From UBA2336 sp031395485 (lineage in GTDB: Bacteria; Bacteroidota; Bacteroidia; Cytophagales; Cyclobacteriaceae), in assembly GCA_031395485.1 (NCBI GenBank), contig JANNUS010000006.1:124001-188000 (forward strand): 64,000 nt of DNA, read 5' to 3'. Positions 16,583 to 25,869 of this stretch are shown piece by piece (positions within the stretch are counted from its first letter, which is position 1; every line of letters starts with the position of its first letter). The notes beneath the pieces were generated by a model that saw nothing but the letters and a program-made list of their open reading frames with translations, ran no database searches and was not told the DNA's origin. The translations under genes were made by a program, and so were the position numbers.

Positions 16583-18382
16583 ATGAAAGAACTTAAGTAC
16601 CTCAATAAATATCTGGTCAAATACAAATACTACCTTGTGCTGGGTGTAATTTTTGTGCTTATCTCCAATGTTTTTCAAATCATTCCTGCGCAACTAGTAC
16701 GTCATTCCATTGACTTAGTTACCGAAAATATTCGCGTGTATCGTTCTTTCAAAGGGCTTTCTCTTCAGCATGATTTTTTTAACGTTTTTACTTTTGGCAT
16801 TCTACTATACGCTGGGTTAATTCTACTCATGGCACTGCTACGAGGATTCTTTTTGTACCTCGTGCGTCAAACGCTCATTGTAATGTCACGCCACATTGAA
16901 TATGATTTAAAAAATGAAATCTTTGAACATTACCAGTTACTCCCGTTAAGTTTTTATCGTAGAAATAATACGGGGGATTTAATGAATCGGATTTCTGAGG
17001 ATGTGAGTCGTGTGCGAATGTATCTGGGGCCTGCCATCATGTACGGTTTGCAACTCGTAACATTATTTATCATCCTCATTCCTATAATGTTTAGCATTAG
17101 CCCTACGCTTACGCTGTATTCACTCATTCCGCTTCCGCTACTTTCACTCAGTATTTTTTTTGTAAACAATATAATTGAAAGGCGGTCAGAGGAAATTCAA
17201 AAGAGTCAGTCAAAACTTTCCACTTTTGTTCAAGAAGCTTTTAGTGGCATTCGTGTTTTAAAATCTTTTAACCGTGAAGCGGAGTCACTTAGAAAATTCT
17301 CGATTGAGAGTGACCTCTATAAGAAGCAGTCACTAAAACTTACAAAAATACAATCACTATTCTTTCCGCTTATACTATGCCTGATTGGGTTAAGTACAAT
17401 TCTTACGGTTTACGCGGGCAGTACAGAAGTAATTCGTGGCAATTTATCGTATGGAAATATTGCGGAGTTTATCATCTATGTAAACTTGCTAACGTGGCCG
17501 GTAACGCTACTGGGCTGGACCAGCAGCCTTGTTCAACGCGCGGAAGCTTCGCAAAAACGAATTAATGAATTTCTAGAAACACAAAATAATATTGTTTCAG
17601 AAAAAAACCTTTTCCATACAATAAAAGGAAAAATCGAATTTAGAAACGTTGGCTTTACGTATCCGGATACCGGCATAAAAGCTTTACACGATATTTCATT
17701 TACCGTTAACCCTGGAGAGTCGTTAGCTATTATTGGCACTACGGGTTCGGGTAAAAGTACAGTTTCGAGTCTTATTGCACGATTGTATGATGCTCGCGAG
17801 GGAGAAATTTTCATTGACGATGCCCCAATTGATCACTACAACTTAAACGATTTACGCACACAGTTGGGGTATGTGCCACAAGATGTTTTTCTTTTCAGCG
17901 ACACAATTCATAATAATATCGCTTTCGGGCTGATTGATACGCATGAAGAAAAAGTAGTGCAAGCAGCAAAAGATGCTGATGTTTACGAAAACATTGTGGC
18001 GTTTCCGAAAGGGTTTGCTACACGAGTAGGAGAACGTGGCATTACGCTTTCTGGTGGGCAAAAACAACGTGTGTCTATTGCGCGTGCTATTGTTCGTGAA
18101 CCAAAAATATTAATGCTCGATGATGCGCTATCGGCAGTAGATACAAAAACTGAGAATACAATTTTAAATAGTTTAAAACGTATCATGGTTGGCCGAACGA
18201 CAATCATTATTTCGCATCGGGTGTCTTCCGCAAAGCTTGCCAATAAAATTATTGTGCTGGTAGATGGCAAAATAATAGAGGACGGTACACATGAGTCACT
18301 CCTGGCCAAGCAAGGTATTTATAAGGAGTTGTATGAAAAACAAATTCAGGTTGAGGAAGTTGAAACTGCCAATAACCAATAA
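16583..18382 (+). CDS. ABC exporter half-transporter, degenerate ATP site
   Basis: A 599-residue fused membrane and ATPase half of a type IV ABC exporter. Six membrane helices lie within about residues 1-320. The ATPase domain has Walker A G-T-T-G-S-G-K-S-T near 386 and a normal signature LSGGQKQRVS. Its Walker B, LMLDDALSAVD, has Asp in place of the catalytic Glu. That substitution marks the degenerate subunit of heterodimeric exporters such as BmrC or TM287. The probable partner, with canonical Glu and an altered signature, is at 19342-21114 on the other strand. The start MKELKYLNKYLVKYK is family-like. Drug or lipid export is possible; the substrate is unknown. Confidence 0.92.
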   Translation: MKELKYLNKYLVKYKYYLVLGVIFVLISNVFQIIPAQLVRHSIDLVTENIRVYRSFKGLSLQHDFFNVFTFGILLYAGLILLMALLRGFFLYLVRQTLIVMSRHIEYDLKNEIFEHYQLLPLSFYRRNNTGDLMNRISEDVSRVRMYLGPAIMYGLQLVTLFIILIPIMFSISPTLTLYSLIPLPLLSLSIFFVNNIIERRSEEIQKSQSKLSTFVQEAFSGIRVLKSFNREAESLRKFSIESDLYKKQSLKLTKIQSLFFPLILCLIGLSTILTVYAGSTEVIRGNLSYGNIAEFIIYVNLLTWPVTLLGWTSSLVQRAEASQKRINEFLETQNNIVSEKNLFHTIKGKIEFRNVGFTYPDTGIKALHDISFTVNPGESLAIIGTTGSGKSTVSSLIARLYDAREGEIFIDDAPIDHYNLNDLRTQLGYVPQDVFLFSDTIHNNIAFGLIDTHEEKVVQAAKDADVYENIVAFPKGFATRVGERGITLSGGQKQRVSIARAIVREPKILMLDDALSAVDTKTENTILNSLKRIMVGRTTIIISHRVSSAKLANKIIVLVDGKIIEDGTHESLLAKQGIYKELYEKQIQVEEVETANNQ

Positions 18383-18385
18383 CAA

Positions 18386-18559
18386 CTATTTGTTGGCATT
18401 CTCCTTCTTACGCAAAAAGAACCCCATTCCTATATACCAAATAAAAGATGCTATTCCTGACACCATCAAACATTGAATCCATGCTTTTCCAAGCAAGAGT
18501 TTAAAGCAAAAAAGGGTAACAAGGAAATATAGTATGGTCGAAAAAAACAATCTTTTCAT
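18386..18559 (-). CDS. small two-helix membrane protein, 57 aa
   Basis: From the ATG at 18559 the product starts M-K-R-L-F-F-S-T and has two hydrophobic stretches (about 5-22 and 30-50), then a basic tail R-K-K-E-N. It follows the barrel-like gene by 17 bases on the same strand and converges on the ABC gene, ending 3 bases from its stop. A longer frame exists but would overlap the upstream gene. I do not recognise a family. It could be a small accessory of the neighbouring exporter; this is only positional. Confidence 0.6.
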   Translation of the reverse strand: MKRLFFSTILYFLVTLFCFKLLLGKAWIQCLMVSGIASFIWYIGMGFFLRKKENANK

Positions 18560-18576
18560 ACACGAAAAAACTTCGC

Positions 18577-19302
18577 TTAAAATACATACCGTAACCCTAC
18601 TCCCCCTTGCACTTTGCGCCAACCAGGGTCTTTGAGTACGTCAACATAGTATTCTAATTCCATAAATGCAGATATCGGCAGTTTAAAGTAAGAATACTCA
18701 ATACCAATTATAGCTTCGATACCCGAAGTAAACCTACTACGTTCAATGCCTCTGATTTTATTCTCAGAAACCGACAGAATCTGGTAGTCGTAATTAATGG
18801 TAAGGCTTCGCACTTCCAATCCAATGCCTCCGTAAACCTGTAACCCTGGTGAAAGTCTTTCTGCTTCTATTTGATAGAGTAGTTTTACTTCACCAACCCA
18901 ATCGGATTTTACATTGTGACTATAATAGGCAACACTTTCACCTAAGTCTATCGTATCGGGTTGTGTGTACTCCGAAAAAATTTGACTGTAATACCTGCTA
19001 TACAAACCGCTGGAAGACTTGCCCAAATCAATAACAACTCCGATATGCTTATTCGGATAGTATTTATAGGTAATGGCAAAAGGATCTCCGAATTTAAAAC
19101 CTAATCCCTGATAGGGATAGCCTGTATCCTCAAAAATTGGGCAAACAGTTTTGGCCTTCGACCGCGACATCTTAATTACATTATAATTATGCCGGGTAAT
19201 GGTATGCGTTGTCTTGCCGCCATGGTGTACCTTTTGCGCATAGGTAACGCCTATAGCAAATGAACATGAAAACGTAATAAGGGCAATTTTCACAAACCGC
19301 AT
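18577..19302 (-). CDS. secreted barrel-like protein, unknown function
   Basis: A 241-residue protein with a signal peptide ending V-T-Y-A-Q. The rest has alternating-residue beta strands and ends G-L-R-Y-V-F. A terminal aromatic residue after such a strand is typical of outer-membrane beta barrels, as is the size, which suits an eight- to ten-strand barrel. It lies between the two ABC half-transporters, in the same direction as the 19342-21114 half and 39 bases after it. A TATATTTG box lies just upstream (19308-19315). The exact family is not recognised. Confidence 0.8.
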   Translation of the reverse strand: MRFVKIALITFSCSFAIGVTYAQKVHHGGKTTHTITRHNYNVIKMSRSKAKTVCPIFEDTGYPYQGLGFKFGDPFAITYKYYPNKHIGVVIDLGKSSSGLYSRYYSQIFSEYTQPDTIDLGESVAYYSHNVKSDWVGEVKLLYQIEAERLSPGLQVYGGIGLEVRSLTINYDYQILSVSENKIRGIERSRFTSGIEAIIGIEYSYFKLPISAFMELEYYVDVLKDPGWRKVQGGVGLRYVF

Positions 19303-19307
19303 TAAAG

Positions 19308-19315
19308 CAAATATA
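19308..19315 (-). promoter_or_regulatory. -7 box abutting the start of the barrel-like gene
   Basis: On the minus strand TATATTTG ends five bases before the ATG at 19302. If used, transcription starts at or inside the start codon and the mRNA is leaderless. No clear -33 TTG is seen. Confidence 0.4.
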
Positions 19316-19341
19316 ATTCTTTTGCCTTAACTGATTGATGC

Positions 19342-21114
19342 TCAGACAAATTCTTTGTACTGCATTTGGTAAAGTTGAGCATAATACCCGCCTTGCCGAA
19401 GAAGCTCATCATGACGGCCTTCCTCTTTTATTTCGCCATGATCAAGAACAATAATTTTATCTGCCTTTTGGATGGTTGACAGGCGGTGTGCAATAACTAT
19501 AGAGGTGCGACTACTCATCATTTTTTCAATGGCTTGCTGAATCATGGCCTCCGTTTCGCTGTCTACTGAAGAGGTGGCTTCGTCTAAGACCAAAATTTTA
19601 GGGTCATATACCATAGCCCGAATGAAGGAAATTAATTGACGTTGCCCTACTGAAAGCGTTGCCCCCCGCTCCATAACATTGTACGATAATTGTCCGGGTA
19701 ATCTTTCAATAAATTTTCGGGCGCCTACTAAGTCGGCTGCGTGCCAAACCATTTCTTCTGTAACATCGGGGTTGCCTAATGTAATGTTTGAATAAATAGA
19801 ATCTGAAAACAAAAAAACGTCTTGTAACACTACCCCAATGTTTTTGCGCAGGATGCCAAGATCGTACTCGCGAATATCAACTCCATCAATTTTAATGGAG
19901 CCTTGGTTGATTTCATAAAATCGACTAAGCAAATTAACAACCGAAGATTTGCCAGCACCGGTTGCGCCAACCATCGCAATAGTTTCACCTGCCTTAATGC
20001 TCACGTTGATATTCTTCAATACGAATTGCTCTTCGGTATAAGCAAACCACACATTTTCAAATTTCACATCGCCTGAAATCGTTTGGGGTTTGAATGAACC
20101 ATTTACCTGAACGTCTTCGGTGCTGTCCAGTAAATTCATGATGCGTGAAGAACTAACAATACCCATTTGCAACGTATTGTATCGATCGGCAATCATTCGT
20201 ATAGGACGGAAAAACATTTGAATGTACATGATGAAGGCAATGAGCTTACCTACTGTAATGCCTGTTGCATCGAAATTAATAACACCCTTCGCGCCATACC
20301 AAACTAATAAACCGATACCTGCTGCTGCTATAATCTCTGCCACCGGAAAATAAATAGAATAATACAGTACCGAGCGTAAATTTGCTTGCTTATGCTCTTC
20401 ATTAATTTCTTTGAATTTTTCAAACTCACGTTTTTCGCTTCCAAAAATCTGCACCACGTTCATTCCTGTAATATGCTCTTGTACAAACGTGTTAAGATTT
20501 GCTACCGCATTTCGAACATCATTAAAGGCTACTTTTATTTTCTCCTTGAAAATGTAGGTTGAAATTAGCAGCAGGGGAATTGTCGCTAAGCTTAGTAGCG
20601 CTAATCGCCAGTCTTCATAAAACATAAAAGCTAATATGAATACTAGCTGAAGCAAGTCACTCACCATGGCAGCCAAGCCCTCACTAAAAACATCGGCCAA
20701 TGTTTCAACATCTGAAATAGCACGGGTTACCAACCGGCCTATGGGTGTCTTATCAAAAAAACGTAACCGAAGGCTGATGAGATGCTGGTATAGTTTTGTC
20801 CGGATATCGCGAATAACTTGTTGCCCCATCCATCCAGACAAATACGTATGCACATATTGACCCAGTGATTGTACGATTAAAAGCCCGACCAGTATCACCA
20901 TCATCCGCACCATGCCATTGTAATCACCAACAGCTACATCATGGTCGAGTGTCCATTGAATAAGCATGGGGCGCAGTGGTGAGAGTAATCCAATGAAAAT
21001 GGTAAGAAATATCAGCAGGTAAAATCTTCCTCTGTAGGGCGTTACAAATTTCATGATACGGCCAAGTACCTTGAAGTCTATAATATTACCGCTGCTAACT
21101 TGTTCTTTCTCCAT
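19342..21114 (-). CDS. ABC exporter half-transporter, catalytic Glu intact
   Basis: A 590-residue fused membrane and ATPase half-transporter. Walker A is G-A-T-G-A-G-K-S-S (about 378-386) and Walker B with the catalytic Glu is I-L-V-L-D-E-A-T-S-S-V-D. The signature motif is LSVGQ instead of LSGGQ. In heterodimeric exporters the altered signature of one half completes the degenerate site of the other, which fits the Asp-containing half at 16583-18382. A BmrD-like role is inferred. The gene follows truA by 40 bases, with a CCCCTCTCC/GGAGAGGGG hairpin between them. Confidence 0.92.
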   Translation of the reverse strand: MEKEQVSSGNIIDFKVLGRIMKFVTPYRGRFYLLIFLTIFIGLLSPLRPMLIQWTLDHDVAVGDYNGMVRMMVILVGLLIVQSLGQYVHTYLSGWMGQQVIRDIRTKLYQHLISLRLRFFDKTPIGRLVTRAISDVETLADVFSEGLAAMVSDLLQLVFILAFMFYEDWRLALLSLATIPLLLISTYIFKEKIKVAFNDVRNAVANLNTFVQEHITGMNVVQIFGSEKREFEKFKEINEEHKQANLRSVLYYSIYFPVAEIIAAAGIGLLVWYGAKGVINFDATGITVGKLIAFIMYIQMFFRPIRMIADRYNTLQMGIVSSSRIMNLLDSTEDVQVNGSFKPQTISGDVKFENVWFAYTEEQFVLKNINVSIKAGETIAMVGATGAGKSSVVNLLSRFYEINQGSIKIDGVDIREYDLGILRKNIGVVLQDVFLFSDSIYSNITLGNPDVTEEMVWHAADLVGARKFIERLPGQLSYNVMERGATLSVGQRQLISFIRAMVYDPKILVLDEATSSVDSETEAMIQQAIEKMMSSRTSIVIAHRLSTIQKADKIIVLDHGEIKEEGRHDELLRQGGYYAQLYQMQYKEFV

Positions 21115-21128
21115 GACCTCACCCCCGA

Positions 21129-21149
21129 CCCCTCTCCAGAGGAGAGGGG
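21129..21149. repeat. short palindrome between truA and the ABC gene
   Basis: CCCCTCTCC (21129-21137) pairs perfectly with GGAGAGGGG (21141-21149) around AGA. It sits downstream of truA and may act as an attenuator or terminator, though no T-run follows. GC-rich palindromes of this form are dispersed in many Bacteroidota genomes. Confidence 0.55.
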
Positions 21150-21154
21150 AGGGT

Positions 21155-21904
21155 TTAACTTATAAAAATTAATTTTGGGTATTTAACTTTTGTCAAAAAT
21201 AAACCGTGAGGAGGAACATTCGCTCCTGCTCTTTTTCTGTCTTTACTTTTAATAATCGCTTGAAATTCATTCACAGTAATTTTTCCAGACCCAACATCCA
21301 ACAAGGTTCCAACAATAGCCCGAACCATGCCTCTTAAAAACCGATTCGCGGTGATGGTAAACTCTAATGTGTGATCCTTTTCTTCCCAGATTGCCTTTTT
21401 AATATCGCACCTAAAGTGGTTCACCTCCGTTTTCACTTTGCTAAAGCATTCAAAATCGTGTTCGCCCAATAATAACGCAGCAGCCTTGTTCATGGTTTTA
21501 ATATCAGCTGGTTTGAAATAATGCCATGCAAGGCTCTCCAAGAAAGGGTTTTTCACCCGTGTTATACGGTATTGATACGTGCGCTCTGTGGCATTATAGC
21601 GAGCGCTGGCATCGGGTTTAACATTTCGGAATGAGTAAATCGAAATATCTTTTGGTAATAGTGAATTAATTCTCAGCACAAGATTTTTCTCATCAAACTC
21701 TTTTTCAATATCGGTATGGAAAAATTGTTGTTCGCAATGCACGCCCGCATCAGTACGACCGCTGCCTAAAATCTTAATTTCTGTTCGCAATAATTTCGAT
21801 AAAGCACCTTCCACAATTTCCTGAACACCGGTACCATTCAGCTGACTTTGCCACCCGTTGTAGTGTGTTCCGTTGTAAGCAATTTCAAAGAGATACCTGG
21901 GCAT
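21155..21904 (-). CDS. truA: tRNA pseudouridine(38-40) synthase TruA
   Basis: Converts uridines 38-40 in the tRNA anticodon arm to pseudouridine. It has 249 residues, the usual size. The catalytic aspartate is D52 in G-R-T-D-A-G-V-H. The N-terminal Y-N-G-T-H-Y-N-G-W-Q-S and the later N-R-F-L-R-G-M-V-R (about 187-195) are family signatures. The start lies 8 bases after the thiolase stop, so the two are likely co-transcribed. Confidence 0.96.
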   Translation of the reverse strand: MPRYLFEIAYNGTHYNGWQSQLNGTGVQEIVEGALSKLLRTEIKILGSGRTDAGVHCEQQFFHTDIEKEFDEKNLVLRINSLLPKDISIYSFRNVKPDASARYNATERTYQYRITRVKNPFLESLAWHYFKPADIKTMNKAAALLLGEHDFECFSKVKTEVNHFRCDIKKAIWEEKDHTLEFTITANRFLRGMVRAIVGTLLDVGSGKITVNEFQAIIKSKDRKRAGANVPPHGLFLTKVKYPKLIFIS

Positions 21905-21912
21905 TTGAGGAG

Positions 21913-23115
21913 CTAGGAGATTAGATTCTCATAAATAATTGCAGCACCCTGTCCCACGCCAATACACATGGTAGCTAACCCAAACTTCACTTTTCGCTTT
22001 TGCATTTCGTGAATCAGCGTTGCGCTGATGCGAACGCCACTGCATCCGAGTGGATGACCGATGGCGATAGCGCCTCCATTAACATTAACGATCTCGGGAT
22101 TTAATCCAAGATCATGAATACACACGAGGGATTGGGAAGCGAAAGCCTCGTTCAATTCTACCAACCCTAAGTCACTCACTTTTAAACCCGCACGTTTCAA
22201 AGCCTTTTGAGATGCAGGCACAGGGCCTACACCCATATAGGCGGGCTCAACTCCGGCAATCGCCATTGATACGATCCGCGCAAGCGGTTTAAGGTTAAAT
22301 CGTTTTACAACATCTTCACTCACAAGTAAACTTGCTGCCGCTCCGTCATTAATGCCCGAAGAATTTCCTGCTGTAACTGAACCTCCTTCTTTAAAAGCCG
22401 GGTTAAGTGTTGCTAATTTTTCGGTTGTTGATACGCGCGGATGCTCGTCTTTTTCAAATAAAAGGGGCTCTCCTTTCCCTTGCGGAACTTGAACAGAAAC
22501 TATTTCGGCTGCAAATTTCCCTGCATCATGTGCCTTTTGATATTTTACTTGCGATTGATACGCAAATTCATCTTGTGCCTGCCGGCTGATTTTCCATTTA
22601 TCAGCAACATTCTCAGCCGTTTCGCCCATGGAATATGGATGATAGAGTTTCGACAGCTTTGAATTAATAAATCGCCAGCCCATGGTTGTATCGTACACTT
22701 CAACCTTGCGTGCAAATGGCTCCGAAGTTTTTGCCATCGCAAACGGAGCGCGGCTCATGCTCTCCACTCCGCCAGCAATGTAAACTTCTCCATCGCCCAC
22801 CATCACAGCCCGCGATGCATCCATGATTGCTTGTAGTCCAGAAGCACAAAGTCGATTCACCGTTACTCCACCTATTTCAACAGGAAGCCCTGCCAGGAGC
22901 AATGCCATGCGAGCAACGTTGCGATTGTCTTCTCCCGATTGATTCGCGGCCCCCATTACTACATCCTCGATCAACGTTGGGTCTACCGAAGCATTTCTTT
23001 CCATTAATTTTTTTATCGCATGTGCTGCCAGATCATCGGGGCGCACGGAGGCTAACGTCCCCGCGTACTTACCAATAGGTGTTCGAAGAATATCAACGAT
23101 GTAGGCTGATTTCAT
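21913..23115 (-). CDS. acetyl-CoA C-acyltransferase (thiolase)
   Basis: Thiolytic cleavage of 3-oxoacyl-CoA in fatty acid beta-oxidation, or the reverse condensation. It has 400 residues from the ATG at 23115. The acyl-binding cysteine is in N-R-L-C-A-S-G (C90), the catalytic histidine in G-H-P-L-G-C-S-G near 350, and the second cysteine in M-C-I-G-V-G-Q-G near 380. I chose 23115 because thiolases start close to A-Y-I-V-D-I-L-R-T-P. An in-frame ATG five codons earlier is possible. No other beta-oxidation genes are adjacent. Confidence 0.93.
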   Translation of the reverse strand: MKSAYIVDILRTPIGKYAGTLASVRPDDLAAHAIKKLMERNASVDPTLIEDVVMGAANQSGEDNRNVARMALLLAGLPVEIGGVTVNRLCASGLQAIMDASRAVMVGDGEVYIAGGVESMSRAPFAMAKTSEPFARKVEVYDTTMGWRFINSKLSKLYHPYSMGETAENVADKWKISRQAQDEFAYQSQVKYQKAHDAGKFAAEIVSVQVPQGKGEPLLFEKDEHPRVSTTEKLATLNPAFKEGGSVTAGNSSGINDGAAASLLVSEDVVKRFNLKPLARIVSMAIAGVEPAYMGVGPVPASQKALKRAGLKVSDLGLVELNEAFASQSLVCIHDLGLNPEIVNVNGGAIAIGHPLGCSGVRISATLIHEMQKRKVKFGLATMCIGVGQGAAIIYENLIS

Positions 23116-23178
23116 ATATTTCAAATTCAAGATTTAAAATTCCGACTCAATGTTCAACTTTTCTATATATTTCCGATC

Positions 23179-23186
23179 TAATTTTG
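23179..23186 (+). promoter_or_regulatory. -7 box upstream of the DUF4293 gene
   Basis: TAATTTTG matches TAnnTTTG 30 bases before the ATG at 23216. It lies in an AT-rich stretch with repeated AATTTTGAATT-like words, so the match may be by chance. Confidence 0.35.
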
Positions 23187-23215
23187 AATTAAAAATCTTC
23201 AATTTTGAATTAACT

Positions 23216-23668
23216 ATGTGGCAACGGATACAAACAGTATTTCTGGGTATTACAATTATTGCATTAAGTTTTTCGTTGGTTTTGCCAGTTTGGCAAGGGC
23301 AACACGAAAGTTCAGCCATTGTACTTACTCCGTTTTACTTACTCCAAAACAATCAGTACATCTATATACCATACTGCCTAACCGCGGTACTTTCTGTGGC
23401 CGGAATTACGCTTGCGCTAATTGAAATCAGACGATACGACAATCGGGTACTGCAGATGAAACTTGGCGCACTAAACACGTTAATACTTGCAGGTACAATG
23501 GTCAGTGTTGCCATCTATACTGTGCGCCTAGCTGAACAATATCCGGCAAGTTCACAAAACGGAATTGGTTTGTACTTCATTTTTGTTGCTGTCCTCTGCA
23601 ACTGGCTTGCGGTACGTTTTATTCGAAGAGATGAACGACTCGTGAAAGATTCAGAGAGGCTACGGTAA
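23216..23668 (+). CDS. DUF4293 family membrane protein
   Basis: From the ATG at 23216 the product has 150 residues and starts M-W-Q-R-I-Q-T-V-F-L, the family's usual opening. Four hydrophobic segments (about 5-24, 45-65, 76-96 and 115-135) make it an integral inner-membrane protein with a basic C-terminal tail. DUF4293 is found in Bacteroidota and has no known function. A longer frame starting at 23150 would add an AT-rich repeat translation and is rejected. It is divergent from the thiolase and 87 bases before htpG. Confidence 0.85.
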   Translation: MWQRIQTVFLGITIIALSFSLVLPVWQGQHESSAIVLTPFYLLQNNQYIYIPYCLTAVLSVAGITLALIEIRRYDNRVLQMKLGALNTLILAGTMVSVAIYTVRLAEQYPASSQNGIGLYFIFVAVLCNWLAVRFIRRDERLVKDSERLR

Positions 23669-23755
23669 CCCTGCCAACCTGTCACCTTTACTTAATTGGA
23701 ACACAATTTGAAATCTTGCCGCCTGCAGGATTTTTTACTATAAACCGATACTACT

Positions 23756-25654
23756 ATGTCAACCGTTCAGGAAAAAGGCTCTATTTCCATCCACACCGAG
23801 AATATTTTCCCCATCATCAAAAAATTCCTGTACTCCGATCACGAGATATTTTTACGCGAATTAGTCAGCAATGCGGTAGACGCCACGCAGAAGCTAAAGA
23901 AGCTGTCTTCGATGGGCGAGTTTCAAGGCGAGCTTGGTGATTTAAAGATTGAGGTAAGCTTCGACAAAAAGAAAAAGACTATCACTGTCAGCGATAAAGG
24001 TATTGGCATGACGGGCGAAGAACTAAAAAAATATATCAACCAGATTGCCTTTTCAGGCGCAACCGAGTTTGTAGAGAAGTTTAAAGATAAGATTGACGGG
24101 AAAGACATTATCGGAAAATTTGGATTGGGCTTCTATTCTGCCTTCATGGTTGCCGATAAAGTTGAAGTGATTTCTAAATCTTTTAAAGAAAATACAGAAG
24201 CAGCAAAGTGGGAATGCGATGGCTCTACTGAATTTGAATTAAGCTCTGCTAAAAAGGAAACGCGTGGATCTGATGTAATTCTCCATGTGAATGCAGACTC
24301 CGAAGAATTCTTAGATGAGTTCAGATTAAAAGGAATTCTTGAAAAGTATTGCAAATTTTTACCCGTTGAGATAAAGTTTGGTACAAAGGAGGAGAGCATT
24401 GAAGATGGAGTTGATGCCGAAAATAAACCAAAATACAAAACCGTTACCGTTGATCGCATCATCAACAACACGTCACCCATTTGGGCGAAAGTGCCAAGCG
24501 AGCTAAAAGACGAAGATTATTTAGCATTCTATAAGGAGCTATATCCTTTCAGCGAAGATCCTCTTTTCTGGATTCACCTAAATGTAGACTATCCGTTCAA
24601 CCTTACGGGCGTTCTGTACTTTCCTAAAGTGAAAAATGATTTTGAGCTTCAGAAAAATAAAATTCAGCTATTCTCTCGCCAGGTGTTTATCACGGACGAG
24701 GTAAAAGATGTAGTTCCCGATTTTCTGATGATGCTTCACGGTGTGTTGGATTCACCCGATATTCCGTTAAACGTTTCACGCAGCTACTTGCAGAGCGATA
24801 GCAGTGTAAAAAAAATCAGTCAGCATATTTCGAAAAAAGTCGCTGACAAGCTTCAGGATATGTTTAAAAAAGATCGCCCCGATTTTGAAAAGAAATGGGA
24901 CGATATCAATTTATTTGTAAAGTACGGCATCATCAGTGATGAAAAATTCTACGATCGCGCAAAGGACTTCTCGCTATTCAAAAACACCGATAAAAAATAC
25001 TTTACATTCGAAGAATACAAAGAGAAAGTAAAAACCACACAGACGGACAAAGACGGCACGGTGGTTTATTTGTATACTTCGGATGCCGGCAAACAAGATA
25101 GTTTTATTCAGACAGCTAAAAACAAAGCTTACGATGTACTACTTCTGGATAGTCCGCTTGATAATCACTTCATTAACACGCTTGAGCAGAAGTTAGAGAA
25201 GACACAAATAAAACGTGTTGACAGCGACACCGCTGATAAGCTGATTGCTAAAGATGAAAAAACAGAAAGCGTTTTAAGTGGCGAGGAGCAAGAACAGGTG
25301 AAAAGTGTTTTTGAAAAAGCCATAAACAATAAAAACATGACTGTTACAGTTGAGTCATTGGCTACCGATGAACTGCCTGTTGTTATTACCATGAGTGAGT
25401 TCATGCGCAGAATGAAAGATATGGCCAAGATGGGCGCTGGCGGGTACGCGTTTATGGGCAGCATGCCCGATAATTATGCTGTTGCTATAAATGGAAATCA
25501 TGCCATCGTGCAAAAAATTATTAAAGCTGAAACCGAAGAGCAAAAATCAATGCTGGCAAAGCAGGCTTTTGACCTTGGGCTTCTCTCTCAGAATATGTTA
25601 AATGGCGCAGACCTGACAAGTTTTATTAAACGAAGCGTGGATTTGGTTTCGTAG
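23756..25654 (+). CDS. htpG: molecular chaperone HtpG (Hsp90)
   Basis: Bacterial Hsp90, an ATP-dependent chaperone of the cytoplasm. It has 632 residues, full length. The GHKL ATP site is intact: R-E-L-V-S-N-A-V-D-A (about 33-42), D-K-G-I-G-M-T (about 78-84) and G-K-F-G-L-G-F-Y-S-A (about 121-130). The middle-domain arginine lies in L-N-V-S-R-S-Y-L-Q near 345. The C-terminal dimer domain is complete. The start at 23756 gives the normal N-terminus with G-S-I-S-I-H-T-E-N. A palindromic repeat of the 28-204 family lies just downstream at 25692-25787. Confidence 0.97.
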   Translation: MSTVQEKGSISIHTENIFPIIKKFLYSDHEIFLRELVSNAVDATQKLKKLSSMGEFQGELGDLKIEVSFDKKKKTITVSDKGIGMTGEELKKYINQIAFSGATEFVEKFKDKIDGKDIIGKFGLGFYSAFMVADKVEVISKSFKENTEAAKWECDGSTEFELSSAKKETRGSDVILHVNADSEEFLDEFRLKGILEKYCKFLPVEIKFGTKEESIEDGVDAENKPKYKTVTVDRIINNTSPIWAKVPSELKDEDYLAFYKELYPFSEDPLFWIHLNVDYPFNLTGVLYFPKVKNDFELQKNKIQLFSRQVFITDEVKDVVPDFLMMLHGVLDSPDIPLNVSRSYLQSDSSVKKISQHISKKVADKLQDMFKKDRPDFEKKWDDINLFVKYGIISDEKFYDRAKDFSLFKNTDKKYFTFEEYKEKVKTTQTDKDGTVVYLYTSDAGKQDSFIQTAKNKAYDVLLLDSPLDNHFINTLEQKLEKTQIKRVDSDTADKLIAKDEKTESVLSGEEQEQVKSVFEKAINNKNMTVTVESLATDELPVVITMSEFMRRMKDMAKMGAGGYAFMGSMPDNYAVAINGNHAIVQKIIKAETEEQKSMLAKQAFDLGLLSQNMLNGADLTSFIKRSVDLVS

Positions 25655-25691
25655 GGAGTGATGGCAATTTCGTAGCACCGATTTTATCCAC

Positions 25692-25787
25692 GTCATTTCG
25701 TGCGCAGCGAAGGAATTCAATACAACTTACACTGATTTGTGTCTACAATAAGGGGACTTCTCCGTTCGTTCTTCCCTGCGAAGTGAC
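25692..25787 (+). repeat. diverged palindromic repeat after htpG
   Basis: Starts GTCATTTCG (25692-25700) and ends CGAAGTGAC (25779-25787), nearly inverted. It contains AAGGGGACTTCTCC, a word of the core of the 28-204 element. The arms are shared but the middle is diverged, and the outer terminal repeats are missing. It lies directly downstream of the htpG stop. Confidence 0.6.
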
Positions 25788-25869
25788 GATAGTTATTTAT
25801 GGCGCGGAATTCGAATACCGTAAACACTATTTTTTAAGTAATTTCGTTTTTCAAGACGATCTAATAGCT

